Positions 7,879 through 15,867 are shown, counted from the first letter of the stretch. The stretch: DNA of 30,347 bases from CAYSHJ01 sp964589725 (GCA_964589725.1 CAZPUJ010000768.1:1-30347); one strand, 5' to 3'. Made by a program: numbers and translations. The notes: a model not told the origin generated them from the sequence alone.

Positions 7879-8490
7879 CTATTCGCAACCCATGTACCTA
7901 TGACTGGGCCAATGACCCCGCCGATCAAGCCGAAGTGTGGGACAACGCCAAGGGAGTGCACTTGAGGCCCCCCCCTGCAACCCATGAAATAAGAGGGCGA
8001 GTGCGACGCCAAGGGACGGTCCGGCCAATAGGCCAACGAAAAACCCAAATAGTAGGCGGAGGCCTTTGCGGCTTCGGTACGCCAGCGCGGCGCCGACGGC
8101 AGCCCCAGCAATAGACCCGACATGGCTGATACAGAGAGCGACGGAATCAGGGATTGGACTTTTCCCAAAAAAATATACAAACGCGGGCCCGAGGCCGAGT
8201 AAGAAGAAGTTATTTACTATCACCAGCCCGATCGTCACTACAAAGCCAATTACAAAGCCCACGAATGCGCCGATCATTCCTAGGGAGTTGGGCACCGGCG
8301 GCCAGCGAGACAGTGAAGTTGTCGCTGACATTGCGCCGATCATTCCGCGACTTAGGGAGTTGGGCACCCTCCCGGCTAACTTCTCTTCAACCACGTGTAG
8401 GACAAATGCCTCTACGTCCTGGCCGGCGGCGGTCGCCTGTTTCTGTAATCGGGATTCGTCCTGCCCGCTGAACGAAAGATTTAGATCCAT
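7879..8490 (-). CDS. Glycine-rich membrane protein with an AGQDVE N-terminal module, probably frameshifted at its end
   Basis: The protein as read is 203 residues. Residues 1-40 (LNLSFSGQDESRLQKQA, then AAGQDVEAFVLHVVEEKLAG) are a short helical module also present at the start of the WD40 protein upstream (8615-9790). It resembles the N-terminal DNA-binding or dimerising part of antitoxin-like proteins common in planctomycetes. After it come glycine-rich membrane segments at about 70-110 and 122-172. After the run of eight G (minus strand; plus 7968-7975) the frame turns to a poor sequence (ASSALPWRCPT), whereas the next frame gives a natural-looking end (GLIGGVIGPVIGTWVANRRSRR) with its stop at 7863-7865. 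One base fewer in the run would join the two, so the true gene is probably 7863-8490. The start has a clear AGGAGGT site. Function unknown. Confidence 0.6.
   Translation of the reverse strand: MDLNLSFSGQDESRLQKQATAAGQDVEAFVLHVVEEKLAGRVPNSLSRGMIGAMSATTSLSRWPPVPNSLGMIGAFVGFVIGFVVTIGLVIVNNFFLLGLGPAFVYFFGKSPIPDSVALCISHVGSIAGAAVGAALAYRSRKGLRLLFGFFVGLLAGPSLGVALALLFHGLQGGASSALPWRCPTLRLDRRGHWPSHRYMGCE
8267..8368. repeat. Imperfect direct repeat inside the membrane protein gene
   Basis: The 30-base copy at 8267-8296 and the copy at 8333-8368 read the same, except that the second carries six extra bases (GCGACT) after GCGCCGATCATTCC. The 66-base offset keeps frame, so the protein reads VPNSLSRGMIGAM and then VPNSLGMIGAF. 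It is an internal duplication of about 22 codons. Confidence 0.85.
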
Positions 8491-8614
8491 CCCCGTGACC
8501 TCCTAGAGCTAAATATTCACATCCACACACGGCCAGCAATGAGCCATTTCGCGGTTTGGGGATTCTCGCAGCATCTGGCTGACAATCAAGTGAATATGTC
8601 CGACTGTAAAACAA

Positions 8615-9790
8615 TCAACGGGCAGGGTCCCAGAGATTGACTCCCGTATTTCCGGATGCCACTAAGCGACCTCCGTCTGGGCTGAATGCGATTCCAGTGA
8701 TAAAGCTATGACTGCGAATCGTCTTGACTTCGCGTCCGCTGGACATGTCCCAGAGTTTGATGGTCCCGCCACCGCTCGATGCCAAGAGGTTGCCATGGGG
8801 GGCAAAAGCCACACAGGTGACAGGATCTTTGTGTCCGCGGAGTTGCAGCGTTTTCTCTCCAGCCGCGGTGTTCCAGATCGTAATCTCGTTGGAGTCTGGG
8901 GAGCTCGAAAACGTATATCCCGTTGCCGCCGCCAGTCGTTGTCCATCCGGGCTGAATGTGATCCAGTTGACCGGACAAGCGTGCCCTTCAAAAGTCCGCA
9001 CTTCCTTGCCGCTCGATACTTCCCAAAGCTTTACCGTGCCAGTCAACACGTTGGAATCCGCCGATGCAATGTGCTTGCCATCCGGACTGAACACCAAGCC
9101 GCTGATGTCAGGCGGTCCAATCAAGGTTTGTAGCTTCTCGCCGTTTGTGGCATCCCAGATTTGTACGCCGATTTGTCCAACACCGGTGGCTAGTCGTATT
9201 CCGTCAGGGCTATACGCCACACGATGAGTCTCGCCGGACAGAGCGCGCACTTGCAAACCGGTCGTCGTTTCCCATACGTAGACCGTGAATTTGTCTCCCG
9301 CGGCCGCGATCTGCGAGCCATCGGGACGGAAGGCCAGACTATTGATATGCCACACGCCGCTTTGCAAGTCATTTGACCCCTCGGGTTGTAGTGTGCGAAT
9401 CTCCTGTCCAGTGTCCGCATTCCAGAGTATCACGCGGCCGTAACCGCCTGCTGCGATCGACCTGCCGTCGGGAGTGACGGCCACGCTGTCGAAGGCAATC
9501 TTGCCTTCGTATAAAAGGCCCTCAAAGGATCTCACCAAATATTGTGACTCGCTTTTGCGTACGCTCGCTGAATCGATCTTGCGCTGGATGATCCGTGCCG
9601 CTATCCCACTTACTAGGAACAACGCGACAAGTCCGCCAACCACCTTGATGTACACTTTACTCCGCACGTTTCCCGCTAATTCTGCGCGAACGGAGTCCAG
9701 AACAAATGTTTCTACGTCCTGGCCCGCGGCGGCGGCCTGTTTCGGTAACGTGGCTTCGTTTTCGGTGGAAAGCGCAAGGTGCAGTTTCAT
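8615..9790 (-). CDS. Membrane-anchored seven-bladed WD40 protein with an AGQDVE N-terminal module
   Basis: A 391-residue protein in three parts. Residues 1-40 (LHLALSTENEATLPKQA, then AAGQDVETFVLDSVRAELAG) are the same module as in the neighbouring gene at 7879-8490. Residues 43-64 (VYIKVVGGLVALFLVSGIAA) are a single membrane helix. From about residue 90, seven WD40-type repeats follow, each with SPDG or a variant, an IAA/LAS strand and a VxLWD/IWN end; seven blades make a complete propeller. WD40 propellers are protein-docking platforms, so this is probably a membrane-bound scaffold rather than an enzyme. The ATG at 9790 has GAGGT eight bases upstream; an in-frame start at 9871 adds 27 residues that look unlike the module. 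It is likely transcribed with the next gene, 124 bases away. Confidence 0.85.
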   Translation of the reverse strand: MKLHLALSTENEATLPKQAAAAGQDVETFVLDSVRAELAGNVRSKVYIKVVGGLVALFLVSGIAARIIQRKIDSASVRKSESQYLVRSFEGLLYEGKIAFDSVAVTPDGRSIAAGGYGRVILWNADTGQEIRTLQPEGSNDLQSGVWHINSLAFRPDGSQIAAAGDKFTVYVWETTTGLQVRALSGETHRVAYSPDGIRLATGVGQIGVQIWDATNGEKLQTLIGPPDISGLVFSPDGKHIASADSNVLTGTVKLWEVSSGKEVRTFEGHACPVNWITFSPDGQRLAAATGYTFSSSPDSNEITIWNTAAGEKTLQLRGHKDPVTCVAFAPHGNLLASSGGGTIKLWDMSSGREVKTIRSHSFITGIAFSPDGGRLVASGNTGVNLWDPAR

Positions 9791-10396
9791 TCGAGCGACC
9801 TCGCGAAATGGATCGCGATGGCGAAGGACTGAGAATAACTGCGTCGGCTGGATCATGAGGTTCGCCCGCACGAACGTGGACCGAACGCAGTCCCCCCCCC
9901 AGCCACCAGCGATGGTCCGACACGTATATCAGGTCTCCGGGTTCGCCACCAGTTCGACCATCGCGTGACGCGACCATCGAATCGTTCCCGACTCGATGGT
10001 CTCGATTTCAAGGTCACGAATCTGTTGCCGGCGGCGGATGCCGCGAGTCAGCCGAAAGAGTCTAAGTGGGAACGATCTCTGCCTCCATTTTGGTAAGATG
10101 GGCGTACTTCTTGGGCGAGGAGAGAGGAATTGTGTCGTGTTGTCCTTCCGGGCTTCCAGACGAGAAATGGGGGCGCGGCTCTTCTTCCTGACAACACCTG
10201 CGATTGACATCAGCGGAAAACGAGCAGACGGACTGCGTGTCATCTTCCCACGCGGTTCTGGAATCTCAAGTGTCGCGGCCAGGACTTTCGCCTAGTTGGC
10301 AATTCCGTCGCCAGCTGTCGCCGAAGTCTTCGACATCCGTAGTGCGACTGCCGGATGCCGAGCAACATGGTAGCGCAGAGAAGCCGCATCCAAACC
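9791..10396. other. Gene-free stretch upstream of the WD40 gene
   Basis: No coding region here convinces me. A minus-strand open frame of about 104 codons (9929-10243) is arginine-rich, has no family resemblance that I can see and a poor ribosome-binding site. A run of nine C lies at 9892-9900. The stretch must contain the promoter of the WD40 gene, but I cannot place it. Confidence 0.5.
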
Positions 10397-10457
10397 GTAG
10401 CGACGGCCTTTCCAGGCCGTTGGTGTTCCAACGACGGCCTGGAAAGGCCGTCGCTAC
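10397..10457. repeat. 61-base near-perfect palindrome (REP-like)
   Basis: Two perfect 24-base arms, 10397-10420 and 10434-10457, beginning GTAGCGACGGCC and ending GGCCGTCGCTAC, flank a 13-base centre. The centre can itself pair partly (TGG/CCA). It lies in non-coding DNA and would form a very stable hairpin. It has the look of a mobile palindromic repeat rather than a terminator, since no gene ends at it and no T-run follows. Confidence 0.9.
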
Positions 10458-10753
10458 AAAGTAAACGATGCTGTCGCCGTTAACGATGTGACAAGCCATC
10501 CACTCGAATGCCTCAAGCGGAACATTGCTGGGCGCGGGCTGGCGGCCGCAACCCATGAGATTCTGGCCACGGATGGAACACGGATGGAACAAAACGACGC
10601 GAACGAGAACCGAGCGGCGACGGACGTTGCGCTCCGTTGGGAAGTGATCGCAAATCCGTGTTTCACCTGTAATACAATCGTTTGAAATCTTCGTGCGGCG
10701 CAAAGATTTCTCCCTCGCCGCCCACTTCCAGGGGTATCGACACATCTCATGAG

Positions 10754-10925
10754 CCCCGTTCACGGGGTTTCTCGCCAAACTGGCTTCAGCCCAGCAGACG
10801 CCGCACAACGGCTGAAGCCAGCAATCCCAAAGTCCCGTGAACGGGACTCTCAACCACAAGCCGATTTGCTCGACCCGCCGTAAACGGCGGGCCTATTTGC
10901 TGCGCGGATGCCCCGTGAACGGGGC
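10754..10925. repeat. Cluster of short palindromes with a CCCGTnnACGGG core
   Basis: Within 172 bases are CCCCGTTCACGGGG (10754-10767), AGTCCCGTGAACGGGACT (10831-10848), CCCGCCGTAAACGGCGGG (10874-10891) and GCCCCGTGAACGGGGC (10910-10925). Between the first two, GGCTTCAGCC (10782-10791) and GGCTGAAGCC (10810-10819) form a further stem with an 18-base loop. Another weak stem, GGCTC/GAGCC, lies at 10988-11006. No gene is visible from 10458 to 11021; a short tandem CACGGATGGAA pair lies near 10568. Confidence 0.85.
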
Positions 10926-11021
10926 AAAAAGGCGGCCCTTCGAACTCGCGAACTTGCTGGAAACTGGCAGCGTCTGTCGGTAGCCTCGGCTCCGCTGCGA
11001 CGAGCCTCTTGACTGCATGCA

Positions 11022-11364
11022 ATGGACGACGTGACGGAGATCCAATCTTCTGGCCCTCAGACGCCCGTCGTGGAAATACCTCCCGCTTTGCAGATGGAGC
11101 TGGAGGTCGAGCGGCTGTTTCGCGAGAGCGAGCCGGCGGCGTTCTTCGTACAGCCGCGAGTGGTGCGGCGGGTGTTGCAGAACGAGCTCGACATCACCAG
11201 TCCGTGGTTGGCCATGTGCGAACGTTTGCTCGCAGGTGGCGGGTGCTCGACGCGGTTTTTGGAACGCGAACGCACGGCTGCTTCATGATCTGCAACAAGT
11301 CTGCCTCGATCACGAGCAAGAAATCTATCGCGTCGATCTGAGACTCATCATGGCCTCCGGGTGA
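11022..11364 (+). pseudogene. Frameshifted remnant of a conserved hypothetical gene
   Basis: The first frame starts at an ATG (MDDVTEIQSS) and reads well for about 70 codons, with ALQMELEVERLFRESEPAAF and then VRRVLQNELDITSPWLAMCE. It degrades near 11235, and the next plus frame then reads a natural-looking ending, WNANARLLHDLQQVCLDHEQ and EIYRVDLRLIMASG, with a stop at 11362-11364. A single-base shift or small deletion around 11230-11250 would explain this. I have the impression of a planctomycete-specific hypothetical family, but cannot name a function. It lies between repeat-rich DNA and a transposase remnant, which fits decay. Confidence 0.5.
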
Positions 11365-11493
11365 GGAAGCGGCGTTTCCAGGTAAAGCGGCGATGCGTGA
11401 AGGCTCGCAAGCGAGTCATGTGGAACTGTTCTTGATCCAGCACGCCAAGGTCGATGACCGGCAGAGGTAACAAGATCGGCAACGCGCACCTGA

Positions 11494-11640
11494 ACTGGGC
11501 GCCTGACGACGATCAACGGTATCGGCCCGCACGCGGCCTTGCTATTGATCTCCGAAATTGGCACCGACATGAGTCACTTTCGGTCGGTCAAACACTTCAA
11601 CAGGTGGTTGTGCCTGTGTCCCGGCACCAACAGAACCCGT
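11494..11640 (+). mobile_element. IS110-family transposase remnant
   Basis: The open frame reads LTTINGIGPHAALLLISEIG and then TDMSHFRSVKHFNRWLCLCP GTN. This is the C-terminal helix-hairpin-helix region (transposase IS116/IS110/IS902 domain) of IS110 transposases, where GIGP, SEIGD/TDM.F and LGLCPGT are conserved. A stop lies just upstream (11491) and the sequence after CPGTN no longer matches, so only about 45 codons of a roughly 340-400-residue protein survive. No element ends are visible. It marks old insertion-sequence activity here. Confidence 0.75.
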
Positions 11641-11666
11641 TATTCCTGGGGATGTTACGAGCGGTA

Positions 11667-12263
11667 TTATTTTTTCTCCACATTGACATATCGAAAATCG
11701 ACATTGCTCCAGTTGTCCGCAAAAAAGCGGGCTCGAATCCCATACAAGTATCCCGGCGTGACTGGTACGACGACGCGCTCGTGATATTCAACCCCTGGGT
11801 TTATGACATAATTCGGATAGTATCGGAGTAAATTGTATTTGCCGATAACTACTTTAGCGTCGCCCATTTGCAAGTCCCAGTCAACAATTGGTTTCGAGGG
11901 CGTCTCCGCATCCGTCGGATGATCCTGCAAGTCCTTGTACCTAATGATTGACAACTCGCATCCCTCGCCTTCAGGCTGAACGCCAGCAGCGATCTTCACC
12001 TTGCCGGTGTTCCGCATTGTGACGTCAACGAGAATCGCAGTTTCTTCCGTTCCTGTTTTAATTGGAGTTGCGGCGGCGGCCAACACGAGGTTGTGGGCAA
12101 GTGGTTCTTCCACCGTAAACTGGTGATACGCCCACCAACCTCCGACAACAATCGCGGCGATTTCAATGATCGCCTTTGCAACATGGATTCGACCTTTGCA
12201 TGCGGAACTTTTGCATGCGCTGTCGGACGGTACTGGCGTGGATGATGGTGTTTGAGTGGTCAT
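11667..12263 (-). CDS. Single-pass membrane-anchored protein, unknown function
   Basis: A 198-residue protein without a family name that I recognise. A short polar, Cys-containing head (SACKSSACKGRIHVA at about 15-30) precedes one membrane helix at about 33-50 (IIEIAAIVVGGWWAYHQF). The rest is a strand-rich domain with VTMRNTGKVKIAAGVQ, which resembles an immunoglobulin-like or CARDB-type extracytoplasmic fold. I chose the ATG at 12263 because a small upstream reading frame ends in an ATGA overlap there; longer in-frame starts at 12281 and 12461 lack support. It follows the inverse-autotransporter gene in the same direction and may be co-transcribed with it. Its 3' end stops 26 bases from the IS110 remnant. 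Confidence 0.65.
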   Translation of the reverse strand: MTTQTPSSTPVPSDSACKSSACKGRIHVAKAIIEIAAIVVGGWWAYHQFTVEEPLAHNLVLAAAATPIKTGTEETAILVDVTMRNTGKVKIAAGVQPEGEGCELSIIRYKDLQDHPTDAETPSKPIVDWDLQMGDAKVVIGKYNLLRYYPNYVINPGVEYHERVVVPVTPGYLYGIRARFFADNWSNVDFRYVNVEKK

Positions 12264-12448
12264 ACCTTGTTCCGGTGACATTGAAATTGCAAATAACGGG
12301 ATGCGGTGTTGCTCCGCCCAACATTTGAAGTCAGCCGCGCGCGACCGAGCACGGCTGGGTCGGGAAACGGTGACCAATGGAAGGCGACGAGAATCGCCAG
12401 AATTGTCCAGGAAATCAAGAGTGAGGACTGAATACTGCTGACGCGCAC
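12260..12448 (-). CDS. Possible small single-helix membrane protein
   Basis: A 62-codon frame beginning GTG (MRVSSIQSS) has one hydrophobic helix at about 9-25 (LLISWTILAILVAFHW) followed by a basic tail. Its TGA overlaps the ATG of the next gene as ATGA (12260-12263), and it begins 17 bases after the stop of the autotransporter gene, both typical of an operon. The start is uncertain: GTG is weakly supported, with an AGGGAG about 13 bases upstream. An overlapping frame starting ATG at 12461 runs into the following gene instead, and would be the alternative reading. Confidence 0.38.
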   Translation of the reverse strand: MRVSSIQSSLLISWTILAILVAFHWSPFPDPAVLGRARLTSNVGRSNTASRYLQFQCHRNKV

Positions 12449-12465
12449 CCCCAGGTTTCATCTCC

Positions 12466-15400
12466 CTAGGGCACGATAGATCCGTTGACGAAGAAGCCGC
12501 CGGTGGTCATGCCGGCTGGGATGAAGTATGGCGTCGTCGCCCCAGAGATTGTGTTGTTTACGGTGCCGAACAGAGTCACGCTGCCACCGGTTTCGATGTT
12601 GGAAAGGATCACGCCTCGGTCCAACGCCACGCTCGATGAATTGAACTTGAACAGGTTGTTGTCAAGTTGCACTCGCGAGAGATTGGCCATCGAGTTGAAC
12701 AACACGGCCGTCGCTCCGGAGCCATCGTCGTTCAGCAAGTTTGAGGTAATCACGACATCCGAAGCCTTCAGCAGCGTGAAGGACATTGCTGTCCCGTTCG
12801 CGCCGTTGAAGTCGAACGAGTTCGACGCGACGGAAAGCGTTCCGGCACCGGCCGTCAGCACGTTCACGGCGGTGTCGTTGCCGCCGTCAAACGAGAAGGT
12901 GTTGTTCGCCGCAGTCACAGTGGTCAGCGCGGTCGTGGACGAGTTGTTGACCAGCAGACCGACATTCGAACCGCCAACTCCGTGGATGCTGTTGCCGCTC
13001 AGCGTGCTGAAGAGCGTCCCGTTCCAATTCACGTCGAACGCCTTCGCACCGATCGGGTTTAGCGTGATGACATTGTTGCTCGCTTGCAGCGTCAGCGTGG
13101 AGCCTTCCGCTCCCGCCAGCGATGCGATTCGGAATAGGTCGCCGACATCCGAAGTCAGCGTGTTGCCGTTGACGGCGTACACGTAGCTGTTGACCGTATC
13201 GAACGAGGCGTCGAGCAACCGCAGGTCGTTGTCCGAGAATGTCGAGCTCGCCAGTTCCAGCATCTTTGTATTTCGCAACGAGAAGATCGCCGTCCCTGCC
13301 GAACTGGGCGTGTTGGTGACTCGCAGCGCATTGAAGGCGACGTGGCTGCTGCCGACATCGGACACGACGGTCTGATTGGCATCGAAGTCAACCAACTGGA
13401 ATAATGCAGTCCCGGCGTTCTGGAGTTGCACGGCGACCGTCGTGTTCTGAATCAAGCCGCCAGTCCCCGGACTGGTGTTGCCATAGACGCCGAACGAGCC
13501 GGTCGAATCGACGATCCGCACGCCAAACGCGCCACCGTTGGCGAAGATGCTGCGAAGTCGAATGTCGGTCGCCGAGCCTTCGATGTCCGCGATCGCTCCG
13601 CCGTTCGAGGTGTTGATGTCACCGTTGCCAATCAAGAAGGACGTCGCATTGCGAACAAACAGGCCAGTCTGACCGTTGGTGGTGACATTGACCTTGTCGA
13701 ACAGCACCGTCCCTTCCGCGTCTTGCACGCGAATCGCCGGCCCATTCGCCGCGTTGATCGCTGTTGTTCCGGCGAATCGCAGATCGCCTTCGCCGCCGCT
13801 AATCTCGATTCCGGTTCCTGTGCTGCTCAGGACCGTCACGTTGTTGAGCAGCACATCTCCGTCGTTGTTGGCGAACAGCAATCCCGCGCCGCTGTCTTGA
13901 ATCGTGGTGCTTGTCAAATTAACGAGTTTGTCCGCCGCGAGATTCTCGATCTCCACCGTGCGGCCGATCGTATTCGCGATCGAGCCGGTCATCGCGAGAT
14001 TGGCGTCTGCCCCGTCGATGTGCAGCGAGGCTCCCGTCGCGTCGCCGAGCGTGACATTGGTCAGGCTCATCGTGCCAGTGACGTTCTGCAAGAAGAGATT
14101 GTCTTGACCAGCGCCTCGAATAGTCAGATCGCTGAGCGTGGCATTCGCGATGCCAGTGCCGAAGACACCGTGGCGAATCGGATTGTCTATCGTGAATCCC
14201 GCGACGCGATTGTTCGAGGCCAATTTGATCGCATCGTCTGCGACCGATTGCAGCACCGGCAACGCCGTGCCGGCGGTCGCCGTCGGCAGCACGATCGTTC
14301 CGTAACCAGCCGCTTGGATCGTGTGCGAAATCCCTTCGCCCAACAGCGATTGGCCATCCTGGAGCACAATGTCCTCGTTGAGAACCGACCCCGCGTGGAC
14401 GAACAGCAAATCGGGATTGAACGTCTGGGCCTCCGCCACCGACGCAAACGGATTGGTCGCGGTCCCGGTCCCGGACGGTCCGGCCATTCCGGAACTCGAC
14501 ACATGCTGCACCGAGAATGCATTTCCGGTCGCCGCGTTCATCGCCACGATGTCCGATGTCACCGTTTGGCTCCGCGATACGATCACGTTGTAGTTGCGTT
14601 GAGTGAATCGCTGCAGATGGCGGCGGCTGGAATCTGACGCCGCTCGAATGCCGCGCAGACTTCCCGGCAGAGTGATCGACCCGCCGACGATGACGTTCGA
14701 GCCAAACGTGTCATCCCGCGTGTACTCGACTTGAGCCGAAATGTTGTCGGTGATGTCTCCTTGCAGCCGCGCCCGATAACCGTCGATGTCCGGAGCGGAG
14801 TCACCCTGGAAATGATATGCGCCGGCGTATATCCGCAGTTCATGATCCCGGGCGAAGTCGGTCGGCAATTGAACGCCGAACTCGACGTCCACCCCCCGCA
14901 TCGCCTGACCAACATGGTGAATCTGATCGAACAAAATCTGATTGCCCGAAAACCGCGAGTTTGCCCGTGTCACCGAAAACGTTTGATTACTAGTCGTGAA
15001 CGGCAAATACAGATTGCTGCGTAAGTCCCAATCATCGCCCAACGCTTCCAGGCTCAATCCGCCCTGCTGAAACAGCTCGCCCAACGAGTTGTCCGCGTCG
15101 TACCACAAGCTGGCTCCGAGCACTTGATCGATCCCGGAAACATATTGTCGATACCCAAATCCTAAATTGCCGCCAACCTGCCCGTTGTTGTCCACAAACA
15201 AGCGAAAGTCGGTGAAAAGCGCGGAATCATCGAACAGGACGACTGGCAGCATTTCGATGTGCGTGATTGACTCATCGCGGCCAAACGTCGGAAATGCCAG
15301 ATGCCCAATTTGCCCTCGCCATTGAAGGCCGTTGTCGGCATTCGAGGCCTTTGCCAGATCAGATTCCGACTGAGCCGAAGATCCCGATGGGCGCGAACTC

Positions 15401-15597
15401 ATCTCGTCAAAGAGATCATCAACGTCCTTCGCAAGGACCGTTGTCGCTGGCTGTGTCAGCCCGGCGCACAAAACAAGGAGACACCCGCTCAGCACGAATC
15501 GCCTTGAATTGGACGCGATCCGAATAAGCCAAAAACAGAGACAACTCACCAAACAACAATGGGATCGTGAGCACACGACAGTTCCGTCCGTCTTCAT
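12466..15597 (-). CDS. Inverse-autotransporter-like outer membrane protein with beta-helix passenger
   Basis: A 1043-residue surface protein. Residues 1-56 form an extended signal peptide with hydrophobic core FVLSGCLLVLCAGL. Residues about 95-312 read like the inverse autotransporter (intimin/invasin) barrel: alternating strands, NLGFGYRQYV, LGASLWYDADNSLG, LSLEALGDDWDLRSNLYLP and LRIYAGAYHF. After a linker, residues about 375-1043 are a long array of short strands rich in Asn, Thr, Gly and Val (NVTGTMSLTNVTLGDATG and similar), typical of a right-handed parallel beta-helix. The barrel being N-terminal and the helix C-terminal is the inverse-autotransporter order, so the passenger should face outside. 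I placed the start at the ATG at 15597; the open frame continues upstream, but through the divergent gene. Its ligand is unknown. Confidence 0.8.
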   Translation of the reverse strand: MKTDGTVVCSRSHCCLVSCLCFWLIRIASNSRRFVLSGCLLVLCAGLTQPATTVLAKDVDDLFDEMSSRPSGSSAQSESDLAKASNADNGLQWRGQIGHLAFPTFGRDESITHIEMLPVVLFDDSALFTDFRLFVDNNGQVGGNLGFGYRQYVSGIDQVLGASLWYDADNSLGELFQQGGLSLEALGDDWDLRSNLYLPFTTSNQTFSVTRANSRFSGNQILFDQIHHVGQAMRGVDVEFGVQLPTDFARDHELRIYAGAYHFQGDSAPDIDGYRARLQGDITDNISAQVEYTRDDTFGSNVIVGGSITLPGSLRGIRAASDSSRRHLQRFTQRNYNVIVSRSQTVTSDIVAMNAATGNAFSVQHVSSSGMAGPSGTGTATNPFASVAEAQTFNPDLLFVHAGSVLNEDIVLQDGQSLLGEGISHTIQAAGYGTIVLPTATAGTALPVLQSVADDAIKLASNNRVAGFTIDNPIRHGVFGTGIANATLSDLTIRGAGQDNLFLQNVTGTMSLTNVTLGDATGASLHIDGADANLAMTGSIANTIGRTVEIENLAADKLVNLTSTTIQDSGAGLLFANNDGDVLLNNVTVLSSTGTGIEISGGEGDLRFAGTTAINAANGPAIRVQDAEGTVLFDKVNVTTNGQTGLFVRNATSFLIGNGDINTSNGGAIADIEGSATDIRLRSIFANGGAFGVRIVDSTGSFGVYGNTSPGTGGLIQNTTVAVQLQNAGTALFQLVDFDANQTVVSDVGSSHVAFNALRVTNTPSSAGTAIFSLRNTKMLELASSTFSDNDLRLLDASFDTVNSYVYAVNGNTLTSDVGDLFRIASLAGAEGSTLTLQASNNVITLNPIGAKAFDVNWNGTLFSTLSGNSIHGVGGSNVGLLVNNSSTTALTTVTAANNTFSFDGGNDTAVNVLTAGAGTLSVASNSFDFNGANGTAMSFTLLKASDVVITSNLLNDDGSGATAVLFNSMANLSRVQLDNNLFKFNSSSVALDRGVILSNIETGGSVTLFGTVNNTISGATTPYFIPAGMTTGGFFVNGSIVP

Positions 15598-15867
15598 AGC
15601 GGAATACCAATGTTCGATGAGAAATGACGAATCGAAGAGATGCAGAGAAGAAGAAATGCGGAGATGGTGAATGGCGGGCGGGCGCAAGGCAGGATTGCGG
15701 CGCTTATAACTAGAAAACGCGAGCGGGGGGAATGCGGGTTCATCGAAAATCTTGAAGGGGTGATGATTCAGTAGAACGGAAAGGCTGATTTCCAATCGGG
15801 TTGTGTTAAACTTATCTTCCGTACCCAGCAGTAAAGTAACGGCCAAAGCCACGAGTATCACAAACAA
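15598..15867. promoter_or_regulatory. Divergent intergenic region (autotransporter / cytochrome gene)
   Basis: These 270 bases separate two divergently read genes and must contain both promoters. No convincing -35/-10 pair or operator could be placed. A TTATAA lies near 15705, and TTGTGTTAAACTTATCT near 15799 is AT-rich relative to its surroundings. The part nearest the cytochrome gene has no strong ribosome-binding site. Confidence 0.4.

Noticed and set aside
9929..10243. Minus-strand open frame of 104 codons before the WD40 gene
   Set aside because: Arginine- and proline-rich composition, no recognisable pattern, weak ribosome-binding site, and it lies in repeat-bearing DNA; it may be chance in GC-rich sequence.
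10266..10859. Long minus-strand open frame of 197 codons
   Set aside because: It runs straight through the 61-base palindrome and into the palindrome cluster, and its protein is Cys/Trp/Arg-rich without domain features; it is an artefact of GC-rich repeats.
10754..10925. Possible CRISPR array in the repeat cluster
   Set aside because: The palindromes are of different sequence and spacing, with no constant direct repeat or spacer length and no cas genes nearby.
13426..14637. Plus-strand open frame of 403 codons opposite the autotransporter gene
   Set aside because: It has no ribosome-binding site or domain, and has the Arg/Val/Ala/Asp-rich composition expected of an antisense shadow of a Thr/Asn/Gly-rich protein.
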